A stretch of 64,000 nucleotides of DNA from Methanobacterium_D sp040373355 (GTDB lineage: Archaea > Methanobacteriota > Methanobacteria > Methanobacteriales > Methanobacteriaceae), in the NCBI RefSeq assembly GCF_047495555.1, contig NZ_CP166866.1, positions 248,001-312,000 on the forward strand, given 5' to 3'. Under the pieces are notes generated by a model. The model ran no database searches, was not told the origin of the DNA, and worked only from the letters and a program-made list of their open reading frames with translations. Made by a program: the position numbers and the translations under genes. Positions 44,299 through 55,682 of this stretch are shown here, piece after piece (position 1 is the first letter of the stretch; the number at the start of each line of letters is the position of its first letter).

Positions 44299-46911
44299 TT
44301 GAAAGGTATTTTAAAGAAAATCGCTCAGATTAATTTTGGTCTGATGTCTCCAGAAGACATACGTAAAATGTCAGTTACCAAGATAGTAACTCCAGACACC
44401 TACGATGAGGATGGATATCCAATTGAAGCAGGGCTAATGGATCCAAGACTTGGAGTTATCGACCCGGGACTCAAATGTAGATCATGTGGGTCAAAGGGTG
44501 GAGATTGTCAAGGACACTTTGGTCACATAAATATAGCAAGACCAGTAATTCACGTAGGTTTTGCAGATACAATTCATAAGATACTCAGGTCAACATGTAA
44601 AGAATGTTCAAGAGTTCTATTAACTGAAACAGAAATTATTGATTATAAAGACAAAATCAATACCCTCATACAGAATGAGGAAAGTTTAACAGATATTATA
44701 AAAGAAATTTACACCGTCGCAAGAAGGGACAAATGTCCTCACTGTGAAACAGAACAAGAAGATGTCAAAATTGACAAACCAGTATCTATTGTTGAAGGGA
44801 ATTACAAGCTAACTCCAAGTGAAGTAAGGGAAAGACTTGAACAAATTCCTGAAGAAGATCACCTACTTCTGGGTGTAAATCCAAGAGTTGCCAAGCCAGA
44901 ATGGATGGTTTTAACTGTTTTACCAGTTCCTCCAGTTACAGTAAGACCATCAATTACCCTCGAAACAGGGGAAAGATCCGAGGACGATTTAACTCACAAA
45001 TTAGTGGATATTTTAAGAATCAACCAGAGATTAAAAGAAAACATGGAAGCGGGTGCTCCTCAACTTATTGTAGAGGACCTCTGGGAACTTTTACAATACC
45101 ACGTTACAACTTACTTTGATAACGAAGCATCAGGTGTACCTCCAGCAAGACACAGGTCAGGAAGACCTCTTAAAACACTTGCTCAAAGGCTTAAAGGTAA
45201 AGAAGGGCGTTTCAGAAGCAACTTATCCGGTAAAAGGGTTAACTTCTCTGCAAGGACAGTTATTTCCCCTGATCCAAACATAAGTATCAATGAAGTAGGT
45301 GTTCCTGAAATGATTGCAACAGAAGTTACAGTACCAATATATGTAACTCCATGGAACATCGAAGAAATGAAAGAATACATAAGAAACGGTCCTGATAAAC
45401 ACCCAGGTGCAAATTACGTAGAAAGACCAGACGGAAGGAAAGTTAGAGTATACGAAGAAACCAAAGAAGCAATAATTGAAAAATTAGAAGTTGGTTTTAG
45501 AGTAGAAAGGCATTTAATAAATGGAGATATTGTTCTATTTAACAGGCAGCCTTCACTTCATAGGATGTCTATGATGGCTCATGAAGTCAAAGTTTTGCCA
45601 TACAAAACATTCCGACTTAACTTATGTGTATGCCCACCTTACAACGCTGATTTTGACGGAGACGAAATGAACATGCACGTTTTCCAGACAGAAGAATCAC
45701 GTGCAGAAGCAAAATCATTAATGAGAGTTCAAGAACATATTCTCTCCCCAAGATTTGGTGGTCCAATTATTGGAGGAATACATGATCACATATCAGGTGC
45801 TTATCTTTTAACCAGACAAAGTGCTGTGTTTGAAGAAGATGAAGTTTTCCAGATCCTTAAACGTGCGAAAATACCTTTACCTGATCCAAGAGGTGAAATT
45901 TGGACTGGGAAAGAAATATTCAGTTTATTACTTCCTGAAGACCTCAACATGGTTTACAGAGCAGAAATCTGCAGAAAATGTGATGAATGTATTAAACAGG
46001 AATGTAGAAATGATGCATACGTCGTAATTGAAGATGGAGATCTAAAAAGCGGTGTAATTGACGACAAAGCATTTGGATCATTTGCAGGAAAGATTCTAGA
46101 TTCAATTGTTAAAGAATACGGAACTGATAGAGCCAGAGAATTCCTGGATTCAGCAACCAAACTTGCAATTTCTGGAATAATGAAAGCAGGATTTACCACA
46201 AGTACTGATGACGAAGAAATTCCTCAAGAAGCAAAAGAAAGGATTGAAGAACTTTTATCCAGAGCTGAAGACAGAGTAGAAATGCTTGTTCAAGCTTATG
46301 AAGACGAGGAACTTGAAGCTCTACCTGGAAGAAGCCTTGAAGAAACCCTTGAGATGAAAATCATGCAAGAGCTTGGTGAAGCAAGGGATAAATCAGGAGT
46401 AATAGCAGAAAGTTACTTTGATATTAACGAGAACCACGCAGTAATTATGGCACTTACCGGTGCAAGAGGATCTATGCTTAACTTGACTCAGATTGCAGCA
46501 TGTGTAGGGCAGCAATCTGTTCGTGGTGGAAGGATCGATAGAGGTTACAGTGAAAGGACCTTACCTCACTTTAGAAGGGGAGAATTGGGTGCAAAAGCAC
46601 GAGGATTTGTTCACTCAAGTTATAAAACCGGACTTGACCCATTAGAATTTTTCTTCCACGCTATGGGTGGTAGAGAAGGGCTTGTAGATACAGCGATTCG
46701 TACAGCACAGAGTGGTTACATGCAGCGTAGACTTGTAAACGCTCTTCAGGATTTAAGTGTTAAACCTGATGGAACTGTTAGAGATAACCGGGGAGTAATT
46801 ATCCAGACAATGTATGGTGAAGATAAAGTTGATCCTGCAAAGAGTGATTACGGTAAAGTAGCTGATATTGACAGGGTAATTGAGGAAATAAGGATTAAAT
46901 CAGGTAAATAA
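44299..46911 (+). CDS. rpoA1: DNA-directed RNA polymerase subunit A'
   Basis: 870 residues: the N-terminal part of the beta'-like subunit with the catalytic NADFDGDEMN loop (AYNADFDGDEMNMH-like), the clamp zinc sites (CRSCGSKGGDCQGHFGHI), bridge helix and RPSLHRMSMM. The TTG at 44299 with AGGAGTGG upstream is chosen: it gives MKGILKKIAQINFGLMSPE, matching other archaea. An in-frame upstream start at 44161 would read through the hairpin chain and is rejected. Confidence 0.95.
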   Translation: MKGILKKIAQINFGLMSPEDIRKMSVTKIVTPDTYDEDGYPIEAGLMDPRLGVIDPGLKCRSCGSKGGDCQGHFGHINIARPVIHVGFADTIHKILRSTCKECSRVLLTETEIIDYKDKINTLIQNEESLTDIIKEIYTVARRDKCPHCETEQEDVKIDKPVSIVEGNYKLTPSEVRERLEQIPEEDHLLLGVNPRVAKPEWMVLTVLPVPPVTVRPSITLETGERSEDDLTHKLVDILRINQRLKENMEAGAPQLIVEDLWELLQYHVTTYFDNEASGVPPARHRSGRPLKTLAQRLKGKEGRFRSNLSGKRVNFSARTVISPDPNISINEVGVPEMIATEVTVPIYVTPWNIEEMKEYIRNGPDKHPGANYVERPDGRKVRVYEETKEAIIEKLEVGFRVERHLINGDIVLFNRQPSLHRMSMMAHEVKVLPYKTFRLNLCVCPPYNADFDGDEMNMHVFQTEESRAEAKSLMRVQEHILSPRFGGPIIGGIHDHISGAYLLTRQSAVFEEDEVFQILKRAKIPLPDPRGEIWTGKEIFSLLLPEDLNMVYRAEICRKCDECIKQECRNDAYVVIEDGDLKSGVIDDKAFGSFAGKILDSIVKEYGTDRAREFLDSATKLAISGIMKAGFTTSTDDEEIPQEAKERIEELLSRAEDRVEMLVQAYEDEELEALPGRSLEETLEMKIMQELGEARDKSGVIAESYFDINENHAVIMALTGARGSMLNLTQIAACVGQQSVRGGRIDRGYSERTLPHFRRGELGAKARGFVHSSYKTGLDPLEFFFHAMGGREGLVDTAIRTAQSGYMQRRLVNALQDLSVKPDGTVRDNRGVIIQTMYGEDKVDPAKSDYGKVADIDRVIEEIRIKSGK

Positions 46912-46925
46912 GGATGGGTGATTTT

Positions 46926-48071
46926 GTGCCAGATATAAAAAATGTCACTAAAGTTTTAAAGAAAAAGAAAGCTGACTTTCCTGAAAGCATGATCGAAGAA
47001 ATTGCAGAAGCAAGTGAAAGACATGATTTAACTAATAAAGAACTTGAAGAGTTAGTTGACAGGATTAAAAAAGCTTATGAAAGAGCTACTGTTGAAGATG
47101 GGGAAGCAGTAGGTACAGTTGCAGCCCAATCTGTTGGAGAACCTGGTACCCAGATGACCATGAGAACATTTCACTATGCAGGGGTAGCAGAATTAAACGT
47201 TACCCTCGGTCTTCCAAGACTGATTGAAATTGTAGATGCAAGAAAGAAAATATCAACTCCAACAATGGCTATCTATTTTGAAGAAGGATATCAAACTGAT
47301 GAAGAGTTTGTAAGAAGAATAGCTAACCAGATTGGTAAAAGTAGCATGAACGATATTTTAAGCAATTTTAACCTCAATTACGCTGACATGAACATTATAG
47401 TTGAACTTGACTTAGAAAAGATTGAGGACAAAAGACTTGATCTTGATGACATAATGAAGCGAATAGAAAAAGCTTTTAAAAGAGTTCAAATAGATAACAA
47501 TATGCTAAGTTTTGAACCTCCATCACCAACTATAAGAGAATTAAGACTTCTCGCTGATAAGGTCCGTGACCTTCAAATCAGTGGTGTAAAAAGTATTGGT
47601 AAAGTAGTTATCAGTAAAGAAGGCCCGGAATGGGTTATACATACAGAAGGTTCAAATCTTGGATCCGTTTTGAAAATGGAAGGTATTGATAAAGTTAGAA
47701 CCTCAACAAATGACATTCATGAAATCGAAAAAGTTCTGGGAATTGAAGCTGCCAGAAATTCAATTATAAAAGAAGCACAGAATACAATGGAAGAACAAGG
47801 TCTTACTGTTGATGTAAGGCATATCATGCTTGTTGCAGACATGATGACTGCAGATGGTTCTGTTAAATCCATTGGAAGACACGGTATAAGCGGTGAAAAA
47901 GCGAGTGTACTGGCAAGAGCTTCTTTTGAAGAGACTGGAAAGCACCTCTTAAGAGCCAGCATAAGAGGAGAAATTGATCATCTCACCGGAATAATTGAAA
48001 ATATTATAATTGGTCAGCCGATACCACTTGGAACAGGTTCAGTTGGCGTCATTATGAAACAGAGTAAATGA
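46926..48071 (+). CDS. rpoA2: DNA-directed RNA polymerase subunit A''
   Basis: 381 residues: the C-terminal part of the beta'-like subunit, with the trigger-loop region (GEAVGTVAAQSVGEPGTQMTM, FHYAGVAELNVTLGLPRL) and the jaw. The GTG at 46926 follows GGGTGATTTT at good spacing; an in-frame ATG at 46914 would overlap that site and has a weaker one. It lies 14 bases after rpoA1. Confidence 0.95.
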   Translation: MPDIKNVTKVLKKKKADFPESMIEEIAEASERHDLTNKELEELVDRIKKAYERATVEDGEAVGTVAAQSVGEPGTQMTMRTFHYAGVAELNVTLGLPRLIEIVDARKKISTPTMAIYFEEGYQTDEEFVRRIANQIGKSSMNDILSNFNLNYADMNIIVELDLEKIEDKRLDLDDIMKRIEKAFKRVQIDNNMLSFEPPSPTIRELRLLADKVRDLQISGVKSIGKVVISKEGPEWVIHTEGSNLGSVLKMEGIDKVRTSTNDIHEIEKVLGIEAARNSIIKEAQNTMEEQGLTVDVRHIMLVADMMTADGSVKSIGRHGISGEKASVLARASFEETGKHLLRASIRGEIDHLTGIIENIIIGQPIPLGTGSVGVIMKQSK

Positions 48072-48124
48072 TAAGTTAAAAACTTAATCTAACTCAGCAC
48101 AACTAAGAGAATAGGAGGCAATAC

Positions 48125-48421
48125 ATGGACGTAGATAGAGGAATTAGGGTTGCTGTAGATACAGGAACCGTTACATTAGGGTCTGATAAATCTGTTCAGG
48201 CTTTAAAGTTAGGCAAAGGAAAACTGGTGATCATTGCAAGCAATTGCCCTGCAGAAGTTAGGGAAGATGTAATGTACTATTCAGAATTATCAGAAATTCC
48301 TGTTTACACATACGAAGGCTCAAGCGTAGACCTTGGTTCAGTATGCGGTAAACCTTTTACTGTTGCTACACTCATTATTAAGGATCCAGGAGATTCTACA
48401 ATACTAGAAGTTATGGGGTAA
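48125..48421 (+). CDS. rpl30e: Ribosomal protein L30e-like
   Basis: A 98-residue L7Ae/L30e-family RNA-binding protein. KLGKGKLVIIASNCPAEVREDV and PVYTYEGSSVDLGSVCGKPF are the kink-turn-binding core. It lies between rpoA2 and nusA, the conserved archaeal order. GGAGGCAATAC precedes the ATG. Confidence 0.95.
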   Translation: MDVDRGIRVAVDTGTVTLGSDKSVQALKLGKGKLVIIASNCPAEVREDVMYYSELSEIPVYTYEGSSVDLGSVCGKPFTVATLIIKDPGDSTILEVMG

Positions 48422-48425
48422 TTCT

Positions 48426-48857
48426 GTGACTATAAAATTTACAACACACGAGATAAGATACATAGCTCTTTTTGAGAGCATGACCGGTGCAACGGTCAAA
48501 GATTGTATTGTTGATGACGAAGATGGTAAACTAACTTTCCTTGTAAAACAAGGAGATATGGGACTTGCAATTGGAAAAAGAGGCAGTACAGTTACAAAGG
48601 TCCAGAAAACCGTCGACAAGGGCGTTGAAGTTATAGAACATTCAGAAGATCCAGTAGAATTTATCACCAATTTAATGGCTCCTGCCAAAGTTAGAAGTAT
48701 CAGAATACTTCAAAGAGAAAATGGGGAAAAAATCGCCACTGTAGAAACAGATCCAAGAAGTAAAAGGACTGCTATAGGAAAAGGCGGTAAAAACATAGAA
48801 AGAGCAAGACTTTTAGCAAAAAGACAGCACAATATAAATAACATTGTGATAAAATAA
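48426..48857 (+). CDS. nusA: Archaeal NusA-like transcription factor
   Basis: A 143-residue protein with two KH domains and no S1 domain, as usual for archaeal NusA. The GxxG loops are seen as IGKRGST and IGKGGKN. It probably binds nascent RNA. It starts with GTG five bases after the rpl30e stop, with GGGGTAATTCT upstream. Confidence 0.94.
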   Translation: MTIKFTTHEIRYIALFESMTGATVKDCIVDDEDGKLTFLVKQGDMGLAIGKRGSTVTKVQKTVDKGVEVIEHSEDPVEFITNLMAPAKVRSIRILQRENGEKIATVETDPRSKRTAIGKGGKNIERARLLAKRQHNINNIVIK

Positions 48858-48985
48858 TTTAGATACCATTGAATACAATGATTTTATATAATTTCATTAT
48901 TTAGTGAAACAATATATTCATGCATTATTCAGTAAATTGATATGCTATTTTGCTAATTATACTGTTAATTAAGGAGGAATCACTT

Positions 48986-49411
48986 TTGCCAGGACTTTTT
49001 GCAGCAAAAAAACTTAAAAATAATAGACAGAATTTTAGATGGAAGGATACAGAATACAAAAGGAAAGCATTGAGATTAGATGTTAAAGCTGACCCATTAG
49101 AAGGTTCACCTCAAGCTAGAGGAATCGTTATCGAAAAAGTGGGTATTGAAGCAAAACAACCTAACTCTGCTATACGAAAATGTGTAAGGGTTCAACTCAT
49201 AAAAAATGGGAAGCAACTAACTGCATTTGCTCCCGGAGACGGCGCTATCGGATTTATCGATGAGCACGACGAAGTTATGATTGAAGGAATTGGAGGACCA
49301 TCCGGAAGATCTATGGGAGATATTCCTGGTGTAAGATGGAAGGTTACCAAAGTAAACAATGTATCCTTAGAACAAATGGTTAAAGGTAAAATTGAAAAAC
49401 CAGTTAGATAA
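48986..49411 (+). CDS. rps12: Ribosomal protein S12 (uS12)
   Basis: 141 residues, beginning PGLFAAKKLK. The conserved KQPNSAIRKCVRVQLIKNGK and GDIPGVRWKV segments are the decoding-centre loops, with the modified proline/aspartate region in GGPSGRSMGDIPG. The TTG at 48986 with AAGGAGG upstream is chosen; an in-frame ATG at 48950 would extend into the intergenic region without a ribosome-binding site. Confidence 0.96.
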   Translation: MPGLFAAKKLKNNRQNFRWKDTEYKRKALRLDVKADPLEGSPQARGIVIEKVGIEAKQPNSAIRKCVRVQLIKNGKQLTAFAPGDGAIGFIDEHDEVMIEGIGGPSGRSMGDIPGVRWKVTKVNNVSLEQMVKGKIEKPVR

Positions 49412-49455
49412 CTAAATTTACACTGACAATAAAAGAAACCTAGTGAGGTAATTTA

Positions 49456-50016
49456 ATGAGTAAGGTTTTTGATAAATGGGATTTAGAAGAGGTGAATGTA
49501 GAGGATCTTGGTCTTGTAAATTATATTTGCTTAGACGAAATATTAGTTCCACACACCTTAGGAAGACATGTTAAAAGACAGTTCGCCAAATCAAGAGTTT
49601 CAATCGTTGAAAGACTAATGAATAAAGTCATGAGAACCCACATAAACTCTGGAAAGAAAAATAAAGCTTATAACATTGTAAAAGAATCTCTTGAAGTTAT
49701 AAACAAAAAATCAAAAGAAAACCCTGTCCAGATATTGGTCAAAGCAGTTGAAAATGCTGCACCAAGAGAAGAAATTACAAGGGTAAAATACGGTGGTATC
49801 GGATACCAGGTTGCAGTAGACATTGCTCCTCAAAGAAGAGTAGATTTAGCTCTTGGATTTATAACAAGGGGTGCACTACAATCCGCATTTAAAAGGAAAA
49901 GGTCAGCAGCAGAATGTTTAGCTGACGAATTAATGCTTGCAGCTGAATATGATACAAGAAGTTTTGCAATTGGTAAAAAAGACGAAAAAGAAAGAATTGC
50001 AAGATCTGCACACTAA
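49456..50016 (+). CDS. rps7: Ribosomal protein S7 (uS7)
   Basis: A 186-residue archaeal S7. It has RLMNKVMRTHINSGKKNKAYNIVKESLEVI (first part RLMNKVMRTHINSGKK), NAAPREEITRVKYGGI, and KRKRSAAECLADELMLAA, the rRNA- and mRNA-contacting elements. It follows rps12 by 44 bases. GAGGTAATTTA precedes the ATG. Confidence 0.96.
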   Translation: MSKVFDKWDLEEVNVEDLGLVNYICLDEILVPHTLGRHVKRQFAKSRVSIVERLMNKVMRTHINSGKKNKAYNIVKESLEVINKKSKENPVQILVKAVENAAPREEITRVKYGGIGYQVAVDIAPQRRVDLALGFITRGALQSAFKRKRSAAECLADELMLAAEYDTRSFAIGKKDEKERIARSAH

Positions 50017-50095
50017 TTGAATATATTTTTCAAAATAAGCTGATATTAAGGCAGTGGAATGAATAAAACTAGATTTTATTCCTTTTAATATATAG

Positions 50096-50126
50096 TGTTA
50101 AAATATATAAAGCACTATATATACAT
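50096..50126 (+). promoter_or_regulatory. Putative promoter upstream of fusA
   Basis: Two successive TATA-like boxes, TTAAAATATATAAAGC and CACTATATATACATT, about 100-130 bases before the fusA start. They lie in a 210-base gap, suggesting that elongation-factor genes have a promoter independent of the upstream rpo genes. Confidence 0.45.
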
Positions 50127-50226
50127 TAAAAACAAGGCAAATTAACCACTAATTATAGAAATTTATAATATAAAATGCCTTTAAATATCTGCTTTTAAAC
50201 TATTTTATAATTACAAGGTGATTATA

Positions 50227-52419
<2,193 letters not shown>

Positions 52420-52600
52420 TTTTTCAATTATCCATTTTTAATTTATTTAAACCCATTTTTTGTTTAGGGACTATTTCTTGAAACCAAAAAAAAAAAAAAT
52501 TCTATGGAATTTTTAAGCGGTTGAAGTTGAGTTATCCAAAAGGTAGAGAATACCGATAACTTAATAAGCACATGTAACTAAATTGTAAAATGTTAGACTA
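52420..52600. other. Intergenic region after fusA
   Basis: Contains a twelve-base or longer A-run ending at 52499 and an 8-bp inverted repeat AAAAATTC/GAATTTTT at 52495-52514 (loop TATG). The T-rich arm could terminate fusA transcription. The tuf promoter and hairpin chain follow. Confidence 0.5.
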
Positions 52601-52611
52601 ATCTATATATG
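52601..52611 (+). promoter_or_regulatory. Putative TATA box of tuf
   Basis: ATCTATATATG about 25 bases before the AGGTTGAAG that opens the hairpin chain. If used, the transcript would start at the chain, and the whole chain would be in the tuf 5' untranslated region (~150 bases). Confidence 0.55.
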
Positions 52612-52624
52612 ATTTAGAATGGAG

Positions 52625-52774
52625 GTTGAAGAAAACCTTTCAAAATTCGTAGAATTTTGGAGCCTTCGAATACGAAGTATTCGGGGCATCGAAATCAAGA
52701 ATTTCGAATGCGCAAATCATAGATTTGCAAGCTTTCAGGTTTTCGAAACCCCAATTATTGAAATTAATTGGAGG
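52625..52774 (+). repeat. Hairpin chain in the tuf leader ending at the ribosome-binding site
   Basis: Six inverted repeats in 130 bases: CAAAATTC/GAATTTTG (52641-52659, loop GTA), CGAATAC/GTATTCG (52667-52683, loop GAA), CGAAAT/ATTTCG (52690-52706), GCAAATC/GATTTGC (52712-52728, loop ATA), GGTTT/AAACC (52738-52750, loop TCG) and CCAATTA/TAATTGG (52751-52771). The last arm overlaps the Shine-Dalgarno GGAGG (52770-52774). The chain opens with AGGTTGAAG; linkers include GGGGCAT and AATGC. Confidence 0.92.
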
Positions 52775-52782
52775 TTAATTAA

Positions 52783-54024
52783 ATGGCTAAAACAAAAGAA
52801 CACGTAAACTTAGCGTTTATTGGACACGTAGACCACGGTAAATCTACACTTGTCGGACACGTATTACTCCAATCTGGAGCTATCGCAGAGCAGCAGCTCG
52901 CAGAGGGTGAAAACAAGTTCAGATTTGTCATGGATAAATTGACAGAAGAAAGAGAAAGAGGGGTAACAATCGACCTTGCACATGCAAGATTTGACACTCC
53001 AAAATACGAATTCACAATTGTGGACTGTCCAGGTCACAGAGATTTCGTTAAAAACATGATTACAGGAGCATCACAGGCTGACGCTGCTGTATTAGTTGTA
53101 GCAATTGACGACGGTATTATGCCTCAGACCAAGGAACACGCTTTCCTTGCAAGAACACTCGGTATTAACCAGTTAATCGTTGCAGTAAACAAAATGGACC
53201 TTGTAAACTACGATGAAGCAAAATTCAACGCACTTAAAGATGAAGTAGGTGCATTAATTAAAACAGTAGCTTACGACCCATCAAAAATCCACTTTATACC
53301 TATCTCCGCATTTGAAGGAGACAACATCAAAGATGCAAGCCCTAACACCCCATGGTACAAAGGCCCATCTCTCGTAGCAGCATTTGATGAATTCACAGCA
53401 CCAGAAAAACCAACAAAATTACCATTAAGAGTACCTATTCAGGATGTTTACTCAATTACTGGTGTAGGAACAGTACCAGTTGGAAGAATTGAAACTGGTA
53501 TAATGAAAAAAGCTGACACTGTAATATTTGAACCTGCAGGAAAAGCTGGAGAAGTTAAATCCATCGAAATGCACCATGAAATGCTCGATTCAGCAGAACC
53601 TGGTGACAACGTAGGATTCAACGTAAGAGGTGTCGGTAAAAACGATATCAGAAGAGGGGACGTAGCAGGACACACTGACAACGCTCCAACCGTAGCAAAA
53701 GAATTCACAGCACAGATAGTTGTTCTACAGCACCCGGGTGTTATCACCATCGGTTACACACCTGTATTCCACTGTCACACTGCTCAGGTAGCATGTACTT
53801 TCTTAGAATTACAGAAAAAACTCGACCCAGCAACTGGTCAGGTTAAAGAAGAAAACCCAGACTTCCTCAAAACAGGGGACGCTGCGTTTGTTAAAGTTAA
53901 ACCAACCAAACCAATGGTTATCGAAAACGTCAAAGAGATTCCACACATGGGAAGATTCGCTATCAGAGATATGGGTCAGACCGTAGCTGCTGGAATGTGT
54001 ATTGACATCGACAAAGCGAAATAG
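52783..54024 (+). CDS. tuf: Translation elongation factor 1-alpha
   Basis: A 413-residue GTPase that delivers aminoacyl-tRNA. G1 is GHVDHGKST, G2 RGVTIDLA, G3 DCPGHRDF, G4 NKMD; domains II and III follow (VGRIETG, HPGVITIGYTPVFHCHTAQ beginning HPGVITIGYTP). GGAGG lies eight bases before the ATG, immediately after the hairpin chain. It precedes rps10, as in other archaea. Confidence 0.97.
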   Translation: MAKTKEHVNLAFIGHVDHGKSTLVGHVLLQSGAIAEQQLAEGENKFRFVMDKLTEERERGVTIDLAHARFDTPKYEFTIVDCPGHRDFVKNMITGASQADAAVLVVAIDDGIMPQTKEHAFLARTLGINQLIVAVNKMDLVNYDEAKFNALKDEVGALIKTVAYDPSKIHFIPISAFEGDNIKDASPNTPWYKGPSLVAAFDEFTAPEKPTKLPLRVPIQDVYSITGVGTVPVGRIETGIMKKADTVIFEPAGKAGEVKSIEMHHEMLDSAEPGDNVGFNVRGVGKNDIRRGDVAGHTDNAPTVAKEFTAQIVVLQHPGVITIGYTPVFHCHTAQVACTFLELQKKLDPATGQVKEENPDFLKTGDAAFVKVKPTKPMVIENVKEIPHMGRFAIRDMGQTVAAGMCIDIDKAK

Positions 54025-54068
54025 GATTAATCCTATTCCCTTCTTTTTATTTTCCGGAGGAGAATTAA

Positions 54069-54377
54069 ATGCATAAAGCAAGAATTAAATTAACAGGGAC
54101 AGACCCAGACAAGCTACAGTACGTCTGCGATCAGTTAAGAAAAATCGCAGAGAGAACTGGTGTAGACCTCTCAGGACCAATCCCACTTCCAACTAAAAAA
54201 TTAGTAGTCCCAACTAGAAAATCTCCAGATGGAGAAGGTAAGGCTACATGGGAAAAATGGGAACTTAGAATCCATAAAAGACTTGTAGGAATCGAAGCTG
54301 ACGAAAGGGCAATGAGACAAGTCATGAAAGTGAATGTTCCTGATAATGTGAGCATAGAAATAGAACTTAAGAGTTAG
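54069..54377 (+). CDS. rps10: Ribosomal protein S10 (uS10)
   Basis: A 102-residue protein with KARIKLTGTDPDKLQYVC, SGPIPLPTKKLVVPTRKSPDG (the conserved loop, PLPTKKLVVPTRKSPDG) and WEKWELRIHKRLVGIEADE. Last gene of the str operon, 44 bases after tuf. GGAGGAG precedes the ATG. Confidence 0.97.
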   Translation: MHKARIKLTGTDPDKLQYVCDQLRKIAERTGVDLSGPIPLPTKKLVVPTRKSPDGEGKATWEKWELRIHKRLVGIEADERAMRQVMKVNVPDNVSIEIELKS

Positions 54378-54477
54378 ATTGTTTATAAGATCACAATTCC
54401 ACATTAATTTGTGGAATTTAACTCATAACTACATTTAAATAGAATAAATACTATATATTTTAAAATCTCATTCTTAT

Positions 54478-54512
54478 GCCGAGATAACCAGCCCAACCTT
54501 TTAGAAAGGTTG
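54478..54512 (+). repeat. tRNA-Ser 5' fragment joined to a hairpin element
   Basis: GCCGAGATAACCAGCC (54478-54493) repeats the first ~16 bases of the intact tRNA-Ser that starts at 54554; with two upstream bases and the T, the identity TATGCCGAGATA runs 12 bases. It then changes abruptly into the inverted repeat CAACCTTT/AAAGGTTG (54494-54512, loop TAG), followed by ATCAAAAGGAT, which also occurs near 19809-19820 in reverse. It cannot fold as a tRNA. Confidence 0.7.
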
Positions 54513-54553
54513 ATCAAAAGGATATCATTTAATTTTATACATAAAAATCATAT

Positions 54554-54638
54554 GCCGAGATAGCCTAGCCAGGAAAGGCGCGGGACTTGAGATCCCGTGG
54601 AGCTATGCTCCTCCAGGGTTCAAATCCCTGTCTCGGCG
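54554..54638 (+). tRNA. tRNA-Ser (UGA)
   Basis: An 85-base class II tRNA with acceptor GCCGAGA/TCTCGGC, anticodon stem CGGGA/TCCCG, loop CTTGAGA (anticodon TGA), a long variable arm (GTGGAGC...GCTCCTCC), T-loop GGGTTCAAATCCC and discriminator G, all consistent with archaeal serine tRNA. CCA is not encoded. Confidence 0.95.
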
Positions 54639-54722
54639 TCCAAAATCTTATTTTTTGCTTAAATTTCTGATAATTTCCTGCAATACTGTTTTTATCGGTT
54701 GATACTTTCAGAATATTACTAC

Positions 54723-55496
54723 TTATTTAATCTTTAAACTAATAGTATACTCATATTCTTTAGGGGCCTTATTTTCTGCTGTTTTATCATACACAAAGTC
54801 TAAACTTTTTCCAAAGTGTTCTGCTGCAACTTTCAAGTGATAAAGAGCAATTCCTACACTTATAGAACTATAATTCTTTACTTTAGCTGCCTTATGTTCT
54901 TTTACTGCATATGGTTTAGTCCCATAAACATGCATTAAATCTTTATCACCTGTAAAGAACCAAGGTTGGTTGTTACCGGATGAAGGAGCAAGACGCGCTG
55001 CCTCAATGATTTCATCTGCACCTTTAACCTTACTAATCTCACTTAAAGATTTTCTTTTAAATTCTGAGACACTACTTCTATGTAATGAATCTGGATCTTG
55101 AGGCATTCCAAATGCCACTACAATAACAAATTCTAAATCTGAATTTTTCAGTACCTCTTCTTTTGGTCTTGGAGATCCTAGCCAGCAGCTACCTATATCA
55201 TTTCCAGATAACAAAAGATCCATCTCCTGCAGCAGATAACCTGCGTTAACTAAATAACCTCCCTTTGGTTCTGAAAAAACCGCCACGTAATGTGGTGCTT
55301 GTTTCTTTTTTTTCTTTGCTTCAACTTCATCTAAAAGTAGAATCTTCACTTCAGTTTTGATGTCATCATAAAGAGGTTTTAAATTATTTAGATGATTTGA
55401 TATATCTTTCAGTATATTATCATCAAGTGGAGTTAAATCGTACCTTTTAACTGATTTTCTTTTAAATATCATGTCATAATAATCAACTTTTTCCAT
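54723..55496 (-). CDS. Nitroreductase-family protein (TM1586 type)
   Basis: A 257-residue protein with a tandem nitroreductase-like arrangement. FKRKSVKRYD at the start is the FMN-phosphate site; AARLAPSSGNNQPWFF around residue 168 is the second-half signature; GYLLQEMDLLL and GSCWLGSPRP lie between. It resembles the TM1586 class, whose substrates are unknown. GAGGGAGAAT precedes the ATG. It is monocistronic, and begins the accessory region after the str operon. Confidence 0.85.
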   Translation of the reverse strand: MEKVDYYDMIFKRKSVKRYDLTPLDDNILKDISNHLNNLKPLYDDIKTEVKILLLDEVEAKKKKKQAPHYVAVFSEPKGGYLVNAGYLLQEMDLLLSGNDIGSCWLGSPRPKEEVLKNSDLEFVIVVAFGMPQDPDSLHRSSVSEFKRKSLSEISKVKGADEIIEAARLAPSSGNNQPWFFTGDKDLMHVYGTKPYAVKEHKAAKVKNYSSISVGIALYHLKVAAEHFGKSLDFVYDKTAENKAPKEYEYTISLKIK

Positions 55497-55682
55497 TATT
55501 CTCCCTCGAACATTTTAAAGATCATAAATTTACTAAATTAGATATTATTATGATTATTCAAATTGATAAAAATATTACTTTTCAAACTCTCTCTTCCTCA
55601 ATACACTATTTAATTAAAGTAGATAGTAATCACTCAAGCACAGTTCATGAGTTGAATATGTCAATTTAAAGGAGAAGATTAG

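Noticed and set aside
52488..52499. The A-run after fusA as a slippage or regulatory site
   Set aside because: It is a homopolymer in non-coding DNA on the sense strand, with no known consequence.
52619..52807. A 62-codon open frame through the tuf leader
   Set aside because: It coincides with the hairpin chain and overlaps the start of tuf in another frame. Its residues follow from repeat composition, and no protein family is recognisable.
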